Below are positions 23,415 to 31,987 of a stretch of DNA of 45,398 bases, one piece after another. Position 1 is the stretch's first letter. The number at the start of each line of letters is the position of its first letter. Below the pieces are notes generated by a model. The model saw only the letters and a list, made by a program, of their open reading frames with translations. It was not told where the DNA came from and searched no databases. Where the stretch lies: positions 1 through 45,398 of the forward strand of contig JAAZXY010000016.1 in the NCBI GenBank assembly GCA_014239855.1, read 5' to 3'. A program made the position numbers and the translations under genes. The stretch is from Acidimicrobiales bacterium (GTDB lineage: Bacteria > Actinomycetota > Acidimicrobiia > Acidimicrobiales > MedAcidi-G1).

Positions 23415-25016
23415 TCACTGGTCGTTTACAGCATCGATGATCTCGCGTGCGACGCAGTCAGACGGAGAGAGCCACGGCTCATCGCTGTACAAACCGCCTC
23501 TGCGGGCGCAGGTCGCTCTCTGGAAGATGTCCTCGGTGTTGGCCTGGAGGGCGATCGCCAAATCTAGGAGGGGCACGTAGAAGAGATCTGATGTGGCGCC
23601 GCTTCCGCCGCCAGGGTGGCCATACGTCTGAATGACCGTGCCGTCCGAAAGCCGCTGTTCCTTCATGGCAACATGCATTCCGTATAGCCAGGGTCCTCCA
23701 GCCTTTTCAGTTAGGTCCTGAAACGAGTCGATGAGTTGTTGGCGGACGTTTGCAGATACGGCCGAGCCGTTTGGGCTGAAGAGTTCATAACCCCACCTGG
23801 CGATACTCTCAGGAGTGGAGACCACCCCGCAGCAGGACCAGTTGCGTCGACCCTCGGCCTCCCAATAGTCGAGGTCTCTATAGAACACAACGTCTTGGAC
23901 GTTGCCCCACCCAGGGTCGCCCCCGTAATTCGTTAGGTCGGCGTAGGTACTCGACATGTTGGTTGGGGTCTGGATATGAGGAAGAAGCCCTGCCTTAAGA
24001 GACAAGGGTTCGAAAAACTCGGTGCGGTAAAGAGTGTGGAGATCGGCGCCTCCCTTGTGTTCTGCGACAAGTCCCAATAGGAACGATGATGTTGCCGTGT
24101 AGTTATGGGTTCCTGGAGGAATTGGCGGACCGCTCACAAGAGTGAGTGCGTCCGACGGTTTCCAGTTCGGATCGAGTGACTGCAGGTACGCCTCAACGGA
24201 AGTTGTACTGAGTTCCTGAACCCCTGATGCCATTCGAAGGTGTTGCTCTACGGACGCGTCGGGAATCAGTGACTTGTTTACCGACTGATAGCCGTTGTGG
24301 TCAGCCAGAAGGACCGAGATCAAATCATCGAGTGCATAGAGTCCGCCTTCAACCTGAGAGAGGATCAGAGCACTCAAGAAGGTCTTAGACGTGCTCATGA
24401 TGGCCATTGGTGTCGAGGTTGTCATCGGCGTTGACTCGTTGGCCAAGCCAATCGCGTCCGACCAGAGCATTCCATTTTGGTATACCGCTGCAGACCAGCC
24501 CATCTTCTGGTCAAACGCCTCAAACTCATTACTCAGGGCCGTCAAGAAGGCCGACTGAAGGGACTCAGGAAACGGTGTATAAGACGTAGAGGCTGAAAAG
24601 TCTGGTGCAGACACCTTCACTATTGGGTACGTGGGTGCGGCGGTGGTGGTTGTGGGTGCTGCCGTCGTAGTGGGTGCGGCGGTTGTGGGTGCGGCGGTGG
24701 TGGTTGTGGGTGCGGTGGTGGTTGGGGCAACCGTGGTCGTCGGTACAACAGTTGTGGTTGGGGCCGCGGTGGTGGTTGGGGCCGCGGTGGTGGTTGGGGC
24801 AACCGTGGTCGTCGGTACAACAGTTGTGGTTGGGGCCGCGGTGGTGGTCGGTGCCGCAGTTGTCGTCGCGGCAACCGTGGTCGTCGGTACAACAGTTGTG
24901 GTCGGAGCCTGAGTTGGTGCAAGGAAAACCGTCGTTGTAGGCGCCGCAGTGTCTGGACTACCGCCACATCCCGAGATGATCAACAGGAACGCCAGTGCAA
25001 CCGCATACTTGCTCAT
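23415..25016 (-). CDS. Lipoprotein serine hydrolase (beta-lactamase class C/esterase-like) on a Thr/Pro/Ala tether
   Basis: 533 residues. A lipoprotein signal peptide ends at LIISGC (Cys17). Residues 24-129 are a repetitive APTTT/VPTTT linker, likely a flexible stalk through the cell envelope. The catalytic domain has SxxK at 208-211 (STSK), a Tyr in NYTATS (Tyr306) replacing the usual YxN, and a GHPGGG motif in the place of KTG/HTG near the C-terminus, as in class C beta-lactamase and EstB-like hydrolases. The linker DNA repeats are read on the minus strand. GC content is lower than in neighbours, consistent with acquisition. It is the only cargo of the element and convergent to the integrase. 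Substrate is unknown; lactamase activity is not implied. Confidence 0.9.
   Translation of the reverse strand: MSKYAVALAFLLIISGCGGSPDTAAPTTTVFLAPTQAPTTTVVPTTTVAATTTAAPTTTAAPTTTVVPTTTVAPTTTAAPTTTAAPTTTVVPTTTVAPTTTAPTTTTAAPTTAAPTTTAAPTTTTAAPTYPIVKVSAPDFSASTSYTPFPESLQSAFLTALSNEFEAFDQKMGWSAAVYQNGMLWSDAIGLANESTPMTTSTPMAIMSTSKTFLSALILSQVEGGLYALDDLISVLLADHNGYQSVNKSLIPDASVEQHLRMASGVQELSTTSVEAYLQSLDPNWKPSDALTLVSGPPIPPGTHNYTATSSFLLGLVAEHKGGADLHTLYRTEFFEPLSLKAGLLPHIQTPTNMSSTYADLTNYGGDPGWGNVQDVVFYRDLDYWEAEGRRNWSCCGVVSTPESIARWGYELFSPNGSAVSANVRQQLIDSFQDLTEKAGGPWLYGMHVAMKEQRLSDGTVIQTYGHPGGGSGATSDLFYVPLLDLAIALQANTEDIFQRATCARRGGLYSDEPWLSPSDCVAREIIDAVNDQ
24619..24948 (-). repeat. Degenerate tandem repeat encoding the Thr/Pro/Ala stalk
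   Basis: Short units coding APTTT and VPTTT are nested in larger blocks; for example a block with GGTCGTCGGTACAACAGTTG recurs at about 24740, 24810 and 24884. Such arrays change length readily by slippage. Confidence 0.85.
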
Positions 25017-25199
25017 CGCTTGAGTCTGTCACCCCCCCAGTCTTGCCCAACGCCACAACAACCCGCAGACCGAACGGTTTCGTCCTCCGTCAGCCGTTCG
25101 CTTTCCGATCAACCGAGCGTGTGCCGACAAGGTTCGGCGGACATCCGTAAGATCAGAACCGTCACGGAACCAACGAAAAGGAACGACTCAGGGGCCAAC

Positions 25200-25219
25200 T
25201 GGCGAGCAACTGGCGAGCA
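25200..25219 (+). repeat. Right putative integrase arm site
   Basis: TGGCGAGCA boxes at 25200-25208 and 25211-25219, 11 bp apart and in the same orientation as the left pair. The site ends 48 nt before the right attachment core. Confidence 0.65.
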
Positions 25220-25267
25220 TCAGCAGCACGACGAATGACCAGAATCACGCGAATGCGCTGGTCAGAT

Positions 25268-25344
25268 TGGTCGGGATGGGGAGATTTGAACTCCCGACCC
25301 CCTGCTCCCAAAGCAGGTGCGCTACCTGGCTGCGCCACATCCCG
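25268..25344 (-). tRNA. tRNA-Pro (UGG), intact copy at the element's right junction
   Basis: CGGGATG pairs fully with CATCCCG; discriminator A and CCA are encoded. The anticodon arm CCTGC-TTTGGGA-GCAGG gives TGG. A TACACT box (25356-25361, minus) lies 11 nt upstream of the 5' end. Its 3' three-quarters would be supplied by the element after integration. Confidence 0.95.
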
Positions 25345-25476
25345 GATCGGCGGCCAGTGTACGAGTCGGTCACGATTGCCCTCGGGGCGGACAGGGTCGT
25401 CCGAAGGTGACGACACCGGGCTGGTGCGCGATCCTTCTGTCTGTACGACGCTGAGATCCCGGAGGCCCCGAGCAGC

Positions 25477-27066
25477 ATGAGTGAACCGATCTACGACGCC
25501 CGGACGTTCTGGGAACTGGTCGAACGGCGGGTGGCCACCAGCCCCGACCGGGCGTTCCTGATCGACCCCGGCGGCGACGGTGCGCCGGAACGCACCGTGA
25601 CCTTCAGCGAGGCCAAGGCCTGGGCCGAGCGCACGGCGGCCGGATTCGCCGCCATGGGCATCGGTGAGGGAACCCCGGTGACCTGGGTGCTGCCCACCCG
25701 CATCGAGACCGTGGTGGCGTCGCTCGCCCTGTCCCGTCTCGGCGCCGTGCAGAATCCGATCATCCACATCTACCGGGACCGCGAGGTGGGCTTCTGCATC
25801 CGCCAGACGGCCGCCGAGGTGGTGCTCACCCCGGGGGAGTGGGGCGGTTTCGACTACCGGTCCATGGCCGAGCGAGTGACCGCCGACCTGGATGCCCCAC
25901 CAATGGTGCTGGATGCCTACGACGCCCTGCCCGAGGGTGACCCCGCCGATCTTCCCCCGGTCCCGAACGCCCCGGACGACGGGCCTGACGCTGCACCGCT
26001 GATCCGGTGGATCTACTACACGTCGGGCACCACGTCGGACCCCAAGGGCGTGCTGCACACCGACGCCAGCCTCATGGCCGGGGGCGTGGGCCTGGCCCGG
26101 GCGTTGGACATGCAGTCCACCGACGTCGGCTCGATCGCCTTTCCGTACGCCCACATCGGCGGGCCGGACTATCTGGTGTGTCTGCTGGCCAGCGGGTTCC
26201 CGGCGGTGCTGGTCGAGAAGTTCGACCTCGGTGCGGTGGTCGACGCCTACCGCCGTCACGGCGTGACCATGGCCGGCGGGAGCACCGTCTTCTACACGAT
26301 GTTCCTCGGCGTCCAGCGCCAGCAACCCGACGAGCCGATCATCCCGACGCTGCGGATGCTCTCAGGTGGCGGGGCGCCCAAGCCTCCCGAGGTGTTCTTC
26401 GAGGTGCAGGCCGAGATGGGCATTCCGGTGGCCCACGGCTACGGCATGACCGAGAGCCCCATGATCTGTCAGGGGTCGCCCGCCGATTCCGACGACCAAC
26501 TGGCCCACACCGAGGGCCACCCTGTGCATGCCGCCGAGGTGGCCATCTGCCGCCCCGACGGCTCCGAATGTGATCGCGGCGAGGAGGGTGAGGTCCGGAT
26601 CTCCGGTCCGCAGCTCTTCAAGGGTTACCGGGACGAGTCCCTCAACGCCGAGGCCTTCGACGTACAGGGGCGGTTCCGCAGCGGCGACCTGGCCGTCATG
26701 CGCGACGACGGGCACGTCACCCTCACCGGCCGCCTCAAGGACGTGATCATCCGCAAGGGCGAGAACATCGCCGCCAAGGAGGTCGAGGACGTCCTCTACG
26801 CTCACCCGGCCGTCGGGGCGGTGGCCGTCATCGGCCTCCCCGACGCCGAACGTGGTGAGCGGGTCTGCGCGGTGGTCGAAACGGCCGAAGGCGCTGAGCC
26901 GCTGACCATCGACCAGATGGTTGAAGCGTGCGGCGACGCGGGCCTGATGCGCCAGAAGGTCCCCGAGCAGCTGGTGGTGCACGACGGCCCGCTACCTCGC
27001 AACGCCACCATGAAGATCCTCAAGTACGAGTTGAAGGACGCCCTGGCCGAGATCCCCTGGCCGTAG
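25477..27066 (+). CDS. AMP-dependent acyl-CoA synthetase/ligase
   Basis: 529 residues, ANL superfamily. Motifs: IYYTSGTTSDPKGVLHT, HGYGMTESPM, GRFRSGDLAVMRDDGHVTLTGRLKDVIIRKGENI, and a terminal Lys in RNATMKILKYELKD. It most resembles ligases for cyclohexanecarboxylic or medium-chain acids. GGAGG lies about 13 nt before the ATG. It is convergent with an enoyl-CoA hydratase gene, 9 nt apart. The acid is unknown. Confidence 0.94.
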   Translation: MSEPIYDARTFWELVERRVATSPDRAFLIDPGGDGAPERTVTFSEAKAWAERTAAGFAAMGIGEGTPVTWVLPTRIETVVASLALSRLGAVQNPIIHIYRDREVGFCIRQTAAEVVLTPGEWGGFDYRSMAERVTADLDAPPMVLDAYDALPEGDPADLPPVPNAPDDGPDAAPLIRWIYYTSGTTSDPKGVLHTDASLMAGGVGLARALDMQSTDVGSIAFPYAHIGGPDYLVCLLASGFPAVLVEKFDLGAVVDAYRRHGVTMAGGSTVFYTMFLGVQRQQPDEPIIPTLRMLSGGGAPKPPEVFFEVQAEMGIPVAHGYGMTESPMICQGSPADSDDQLAHTEGHPVHAAEVAICRPDGSECDRGEEGEVRISGPQLFKGYRDESLNAEAFDVQGRFRSGDLAVMRDDGHVTLTGRLKDVIIRKGENIAAKEVEDVLYAHPAVGAVAVIGLPDAERGERVCAVVETAEGAEPLTIDQMVEACGDAGLMRQKVPEQLVVHDGPLPRNATMKILKYELKDALAEIPWP

Positions 27067-27075
27067 GGGGCCTGT

Positions 27076-27867
27076 TCAGCAGCCCTTGAAGTTACCCGGG
27101 CGGCGTTCCCGAAAGGCCGCCACGCCCTCGGCGGCATCCTCGGTGGCCGCCAGCCCGGCCTGGGTGGCTCCGAGGGCCTCGATGCAGGCCTCCTCGCCCT
27201 CGCGGATGTACCGGGCCGACGAGGCCTTGGTGGCCTGGACGGCCAACGGGGCGTTCGTGCAGATCACCTCCGCGATCTCGATGGCCCGATCCAACTGGGT
27301 GCCGGCCGGAACGACTTCCTGGACGAGACCGATGCGGTAGGCCTCGGCGGCGTCGAACTCGTCGGAGGTGAGCAGGTGGTACATGGCGTTGCCCCATCCG
27401 CCCCGGTCGACGAAACGCATCGTCGCACCGCCCGCCGCGTGGATGCCCCGCATCGGCTCGAGCTGGGAGAACCGGCAGTCATCGGCGGCCACCACGATGT
27501 CGCCGGCCAGCATGAGCTCGATGCCCAGGGTGAACGTCACGCCCTGCACGGCGGTCACGATCGGCTTGCTGCAACGGCGCCCGAGCGACATCGGGTCGAT
27601 GCGACCACTGGTGGACCGGCGTCCCTCCTTCATCCCGCCGTGGAACTTCGGAAGGTCCAGGCCAGCGGTGAAGTGGGCGCCGTGTCCGAACAGCACCCCG
27701 CACCACAGATCGTCCTCGGTCTCGAGGCGTTCGAACGCCTCGACCAACTGGCGGGCCATCTGCGGCGTGTAGCCGTTCATCTTGGCCGGCCGGTCCAGCC
27801 CGATGAGCAGGATCCGGCCACGGACCTCGGTGGTGACGCCGCCGTCGGCGGGATCGTGTTCGGTCAT
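27076..27867 (-). CDS. Enoyl-CoA hydratase/isomerase family protein
   Basis: 263 residues, normal crotonase length. The oxyanion segment is GHGAHFTAGLDLPKF, followed by AVQGVTFTLGIELMLAGDIVVAADDCRFSQLEPMRGIHAAGGATMRFVDRGGWGNA. The usual second catalytic Glu could be Glu-Pro in QLEPMRG. CGGAGG lies 8-9 nt upstream of the ATG at 27867; the frame is open further upstream but without similarity. It probably hydrates or isomerises an acyl-CoA; the substrate is not known. Confidence 0.93.
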   Translation of the reverse strand: MTEHDPADGGVTTEVRGRILLIGLDRPAKMNGYTPQMARQLVEAFERLETEDDLWCGVLFGHGAHFTAGLDLPKFHGGMKEGRRSTSGRIDPMSLGRRCSKPIVTAVQGVTFTLGIELMLAGDIVVAADDCRFSQLEPMRGIHAAGGATMRFVDRGGWGNAMYHLLTSDEFDAAEAYRIGLVQEVVPAGTQLDRAIEIAEVICTNAPLAVQATKASSARYIREGEEACIEALGATQAGLAATEDAAEGVAAFRERRPGNFKGC

Positions 27868-27931
27868 GGGGAGGGCCTCCGTGTCGTATGTCCGACCCGG
27901 AGTCTGGACGACGAGGCTGTCTCCCGACGGA

Positions 27932-28474
27932 TCAGGCGGCGGCCCGGACCGCCTCACGCTCCAGCAGTCGTTCCTTGATGGGGAGCCCGAAGGCGTAGCC
28001 CCCGAGGCTGCCGTCGGTTCGCAGGACCCGGTGGCACGGGATCAGTACCGGAATCGGGTTGGCGCCCAGAGCGGTGCCCACGGCCCGGACCGCATTGGGG
28101 CGGTGGACGGCCTTGGCCAGAGCGGCGTAGGTGCGGGTCGTACCCGCGGGAATGGCCAGACAGGCCTCCCAGACCGCGACCTGGAACGGGGTGGCTCCCC
28201 GGAGGTCGAAGGTCAGGTCGCTGCGGTCGCCGGTGTTGAAGGAGTGTTCGATGGTGTCGAACAGGTCGTCGGGCACCGCGTCGGCACGCGCCGCGCCACG
28301 GCCCGTGCGGTCGTGGTGCTCCTCGCGGAACCGGGTGAAGGTGGTGATGTTGGCGAAACTCGCCCCCGAGATGCCGTGGTCGTTCCAGGCGACCCAGAGG
28401 CCTCCGACCGGTCCGGCGATCTTGGCGATCTCGTCGACGGGCTTCCCGTCGACCTCCTCCTCGGTGCCGGTCAT
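27932..28474 (-). CDS. ogt: Methylated-DNA--protein-cysteine methyltransferase
   Basis: 180 residues. The C-terminal MGMT/Ogt domain has the acceptor motif IPCHRV with Cys147, preceded by GTTRTYAALAKAVHRPNAVRAVGTALGANP and followed by GGYAFGLPIKERLL. It removes O6-alkyl groups from guanine by suicidal transfer to the cysteine. The N-terminal part is a short companion domain. Stand-alone gene with about 100 nt upstream. Confidence 0.95.
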   Translation of the reverse strand: MTGTEEEVDGKPVDEIAKIAGPVGGLWVAWNDHGISGASFANITTFTRFREEHHDRTGRGAARADAVPDDLFDTIEHSFNTGDRSDLTFDLRGATPFQVAVWEACLAIPAGTTRTYAALAKAVHRPNAVRAVGTALGANPIPVLIPCHRVLRTDGSLGGYAFGLPIKERLLEREAVRAAA

Positions 28475-28579
28475 GCAGGTCCCCCTTCAAGGGTCGTGGA
28501 TGCGATCCACCCACTCTCGCGCAGAACCACGTGATGTGCATCCCGCTACGTCAGCGGGCTGAGTCGTCCGGCGACCGGA

Positions 28580-29044
28580 TCAGTCGGTGTCGAGGCCTGA
28601 CCGGACGATGACCAGCGGGCACGGGCTGTGGTGGGCAATGGCCTGGCTGACCGAGCCCAGTCGGAGCCCGGCGAAGCCACCACGACCCCGGTTGCCGACC
28701 ACCAGCATGGACGCGCCTTCGGCCGACGCCATCAGGGTGTCGGCCGGCCGCCCCTTCTTCAGGGTGCGGCGGATCTCGACCTCGTCGCCGTACTTCGAGG
28801 CCTCGAGGGCGGACTCGATGACCTCGCCCTGCATCTTCTCGACCTCGGTCGCCAGGTCGAACGAATCCAGCGGCACGTAGCCCAGATCGGGAGCGGCGGG
28901 CACATAGGTGGGGGAGAAGCAGGTCACCACCTCAACCGTGGCACCACGGTGATGGGCTTCCTCGATGGCCCAGATCAACGCCTCGCGGGCGTATCCCGAA
29001 CCTTCGATGCCGACGACGATGCGCCGGTCGGACCCGTCACCCAT
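28580..29044 (-). CDS. Universal stress protein (UspA family)
   Basis: 154 residues. RRIVVGIEGSGYAREALIWAIEEA at the start and the ATP-binding pattern VVGNRGRGGFAGLRLGSVS near the end (G-x2-G-x9-GS) identify an ATP-binding UspA domain. These proteins respond to starvation or stress. It lies downstream of carD on the same strand, 67 nt away. Confidence 0.93.
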   Translation of the reverse strand: MGDGSDRRIVVGIEGSGYAREALIWAIEEAHHRGATVEVVTCFSPTYVPAAPDLGYVPLDSFDLATEVEKMQGEVIESALEASKYGDEVEIRRTLKKGRPADTLMASAEGASMLVVGNRGRGGFAGLRLGSVSQAIAHHSPCPLVIVRSGLDTD

Positions 29045-29111
29045 CAGGTTTCTCTCCGTCCCTTGTCGAACCTTCGTGCTGTCCGGAGTGTAGGACAGCG
29101 TCGGGGACGGG

Positions 29112-29588
29112 TCAGGAGAGGGCTTCCTCGACCTTGGTCATGGCCTTCTCCTCCGGCGTGTTCAGTGCGAACGCCAGCTCGGAGACCAGCACGCTGAGGG
29201 CCTTGGTGTAGAGCGTCTTCTCGCCGGCCGAGAGGCCCTTGGCCTGGTCGCGCAGGGCGAGGTTCCGGACCACCTCGGCGACCTGGTACACGTCGCCGCT
29301 CTTGAGCTTCTCCTGGTGGTTCTTGAACCGCCGCGACCAGTTGGCCGGCTCGCGGATGTCCCGCTTCTGGAGCACCTCGAACAGGTCCTCCACGTCGTCC
29401 TTGTCGATCGGCCAACGCATGCCGACGTCCTCGGCCTTGTCGACGGGGACCGAGAGCGTCAACTCGCCGTGGGCCATCTCGAGCACCAGGTACTCGGTGT
29501 TCTCGCCGAAGGCCTTCTTCTTTTCCTTCTTGACGATGACCGCCGCACCGTGGTGCGGATAGACGACCTTGTCGCCGGGCTTGAACAT
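29112..29588 (-). CDS. carD: CarD-family RNA polymerase-binding regulator
   Basis: 158 residues. The N-terminal RNA polymerase-interacting Tudor-like domain is MFKPGDKVVYPHHGAAVIVKKEKKKAFGENTEYLVLEM, and the helical DNA-binding domain contains the conserved W in EPANWSRRFKNHQEKLKSGD. CarD stabilises the open promoter complex, chiefly at rRNA promoters in mycobacteria. A CGGAGG (29597-29602) lies 8 nt before the ATG, and a TATCCT box (29624-29629, minus) is a candidate -10. Confidence 0.97.
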   Translation of the reverse strand: MFKPGDKVVYPHHGAAVIVKKEKKKAFGENTEYLVLEMAHGELTLSVPVDKAEDVGMRWPIDKDDVEDLFEVLQKRDIREPANWSRRFKNHQEKLKSGDVYQVAEVVRNLALRDQAKGLSAGEKTLYTKALSVLVSELAFALNTPEEKAMTKVEEALS

Positions 29589-29686
29589 CGAACGAGCCTC
29601 CGGGGCTGCTTGGGGGAGGGTTCAGGATACCGCGGTGAAGCGGCCGCTGATCAGGGAATGGGCCGGTCGGATGCGACCGGGAGAGC

Positions 29687-30067
29687 TCAGGCGCCGAGGC
29701 GCTGGCGGGCTGCCTTGCTGCGCTCCAGCAGGTGTTCGGGCACCCCGAACTGGTTGCCGGCTGCGTCGCCGCCACCGTCGGCCTCGCCGTCGTCGGCGGA
29801 CTCCTCGGGAGCTTCGGCGGCACGCCGCTCGGCCTCGGCCCGGTCGATCCGGAAGGCGTCCCAGTCGCTGGCCAGACAGACCTGCTCATGGCCGACCTGT
29901 CCGAGTCGGACGCCGTTGTCGAAGTCGACCCAGTAGCGGTACCAGGTGACACCGTTGGACACCCGGACCTTGCCGGCCGTGCCCTCGGGGACGCCCGGGA
30001 GGTCAACGGTCGCTATGACCTTCTTGTAGCGCTTGATGGGCAGCGTGCGATCAATGGTCTTGGCCAT
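29687..30067 (-). CDS. Hypothetical protein between proS and carD
   Basis: 126 residues. The first 75 are basic and beta-rich, MAKTIDRTLPIKRYKKVIATVDLPGVPEGTAGKVRV...WYRYWVDFDNGVRLGQVGHEQVCLASDWD, with an SH3/KOW-like look (a Gly-turn pattern common to CarD and NusG-type barrels). A low-complexity acidic stretch EESADDGEADGGGDAAG (about 89-106) precedes a short helix. I recognise no named family. Position directly before carD, 98 nt away, hints at a nucleic-acid or ribosome-linked role (inference). Confidence 0.75.
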   Translation of the reverse strand: MAKTIDRTLPIKRYKKVIATVDLPGVPEGTAGKVRVSNGVTWYRYWVDFDNGVRLGQVGHEQVCLASDWDAFRIDRAEAERRAAEAPEESADDGEADGGGDAAGNQFGVPEHLLERSKAARQRLGA

Positions 30068-30133
30068 GGGATTCCCGGGAGTCTCAGGTGGGTGGTCTCA
30101 GAGGTCAGCTTCAGGAGCTGACCGGGCGCAACG

Positions 30134-31849
30134 CTAGCGGCCCGCTGAACGCCCGGTGACCACCGCGTCGACCACTCGGGCCACCACGTCGTCGACGGGC
30201 ACGTCGGACTTCTCGCCGTCGGCTCGGCTGGTGTACTCAAGCTGCCCGTTGTCCAGACCACGGGGGCCGATGGTGACCCGGAGTGGAATCCCCACCAGTT
30301 CGGAATCGGCGAACTTGACGCCCGGGCGACCGTCGCGGTCATCGAGCAGGACGTCGATGCCGGCGGTCCGCAGCTCGGCGTAGAGCCGTTCTGCGACAGC
30401 CATCGATTCCTCGTGGTCGACCTTGACCACGGTCAGGACCACCTCGTAAGGGGCGATCGACATGGGCCACACGAGGCCGTTCTCGTCGTGGTGGGTCTCA
30501 GCCACGGTGGCCATGGCCCGCCCCACCCCGATGCCGTAGGACCCCATGGTGGGCACCCGGTTCACGCCGTCGGCGTCGAGCACCGTGACGCCCATGGCGT
30601 CGGCGTACTTTCGTCCCAGCTTGAAGATGTGGCCGGCCTCGATGCAGCGGGCGATCCGCAGTGCCCCGCCACAGCTGGCACACGCTTCGCCATCGAGGAT
30701 GCCACGAAGGTCCAGCCAGTGGTCCACGGCGACGTCACGTTCCACGTCGACGCCCTCGAGGTGCTGGTCGTCGACGTTGGCGCCGGTGGTCATGCCGGAC
30801 CGACCCCGCAGGGCCTCGTCGGCGTAGATGGGCAGGTCGGTCACGCCGACGGCTCCGAGGCTGCCCGGCGAGGCGCCGAGGGCCGCCCGGATCTCGTCGG
30901 CTTCGGCGGGCACCACCTCGATGGCTCCCGTGGCGTCGGTGAACTTCTGCTCCAGGAACGGATGGTCGCCCCGCATCAGGACCAGGGTGAGCACGCCGTC
31001 GACCTTGTAGACGAGCGTCTTGATCTGATGGACCGGCGGGTGGCCGAGTTCGGCCAGCGCGGCGATGGTGCGTACGCCGGGGGTCGGGAAGGTCTCGGGT
31101 GCATCGCCCGCCGGACGATTCTCCACCGGATCGAGCGCCGCGGTGGCCCGTTCCACGTTGGCGGCGTACCCGCAGCCGCCACAGACCGCCACGTCGTCCT
31201 CGCCGGCGTCGGACTCGACCATGAACTCGACCGAGGCGCTGCCGCCCATGGCGCCCGACGACGCCTCCACCGGTCGGGCGTCGAGGTCGAGGCGTCGGAA
31301 GATCCGCTGGTACGCGTCGTGGTGGAGGTCGAAGGACCGGTCGAGGCCCTCATCGTCGAGGTCGAACGAGTACGAGTCCTTCATGGCGAACTCGCGGACC
31401 CGCAGCAGACCGGACTTGGGTCGGGGCTCGTCCCGGAATTTCCACTGGATCTGGTACCAGAGCTGCGGCAGCTCCCGGTAGGAGTTGAGCTCCTGGGAGA
31501 TGGTGGCGAACACCTCTTCGTGGGTCATGCCCAGGGCCAGGTCGGCGCCCTTGCGGTCGGTGAGGCGGAACATCTCGTCGCCCATCGACTCCCAACGGCC
31601 CGAGGCCTGCCACACCGAGGCGGGGTGCATGGCCGGCAGGAGGAACTCCTGGGCGCCGATGCCGTCCATCTCCTGTCGGATGATCTCGGCCACCTTCTGG
31701 TGGACCCGCCAGCCCAACGGGAGCATCGAGTAGTGACCGGACTGCAACTGACGCATGAAGCCGCCGCGCACCAGCAGGCGGTGGCTGACCGCCTCGGCCT
31801 CGGCCGGGGCGTCGCGCAGGGTGGGAATGAACAGGGACGACCAGCGCAC
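30134..31849 (-). CDS. proS: Prolyl-tRNA synthetase (bacterial type)
   Basis: 571 residues. MRWSSLFIPTLRDAPAEAEAVSHRLLVRGGFMRQLQSGHYSMLPLG is the typical N-terminus. Class II motifs 1-3 are in EFLLPAMHPASVWQASGRWESMG, YQIQWKFRDEPRPKSGLLRVREFAMKDSYSF, and GSYGIGVGRAMA. The YbaK-like editing insertion lies in the middle (about 225-390), as in bacterial-type ProRS. GTG 31849 with AGGAG upstream is preferred to GTG 31894. It charges tRNA-Pro, one of whose genes is in this window. Confidence 0.97.
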   Translation of the reverse strand: MRWSSLFIPTLRDAPAEAEAVSHRLLVRGGFMRQLQSGHYSMLPLGWRVHQKVAEIIRQEMDGIGAQEFLLPAMHPASVWQASGRWESMGDEMFRLTDRKGADLALGMTHEEVFATISQELNSYRELPQLWYQIQWKFRDEPRPKSGLLRVREFAMKDSYSFDLDDEGLDRSFDLHHDAYQRIFRRLDLDARPVEASSGAMGGSASVEFMVESDAGEDDVAVCGGCGYAANVERATAALDPVENRPAGDAPETFPTPGVRTIAALAELGHPPVHQIKTLVYKVDGVLTLVLMRGDHPFLEQKFTDATGAIEVVPAEADEIRAALGASPGSLGAVGVTDLPIYADEALRGRSGMTTGANVDDQHLEGVDVERDVAVDHWLDLRGILDGEACASCGGALRIARCIEAGHIFKLGRKYADAMGVTVLDADGVNRVPTMGSYGIGVGRAMATVAETHHDENGLVWPMSIAPYEVVLTVVKVDHEESMAVAERLYAELRTAGIDVLLDDRDGRPGVKFADSELVGIPLRVTIGPRGLDNGQLEYTSRADGEKSDVPVDDVVARVVDAVVTGRSAGR

Positions 31850-31987
31850 CGGCCGGCTCCTCTCCGGCCGTCGGGCCGATCGGGGTGAGGGCACACCCTA
31901 CCGATGCCCACCGGAGGCGACGGGTGTCACGCTTCGCGGGTTCGGCCGGGTGGGAATCGGTTGGCGGGCCCGTGCCAGACTCCGGCC

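Larger units (their letters stand above)
21986..25341. mobile_element. Minimal integrative element inserted in tRNA-Pro
   Basis: A 74-bp perfect direct repeat (21986-22059 and 25268-25341), almost all of the tRNA-Pro gene, bounds a unit of 3282 bp. It contains a tyrosine integrase and one convergent cargo gene, no replication, capsid, conjugation or excisionase gene, and is less GC-rich than the flanks over the cargo gene. The functional tRNA is at the right end. Both termini carry the same pair of TGGCGAGCA boxes, so the ends are functionally matched. The 251 bp at 25017-25267 hold no gene that I can support. Confidence 0.9.

Noticed and set aside
24631-24912. Plus-strand frame coding repeated VVVGA
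   Set aside because: It is the complement of the Thr/Pro/Ala stalk repeat, not a separate gene.
21986-25341. Prophage
   Set aside because: No capsid, tail, lysis or replication genes between the repeats.
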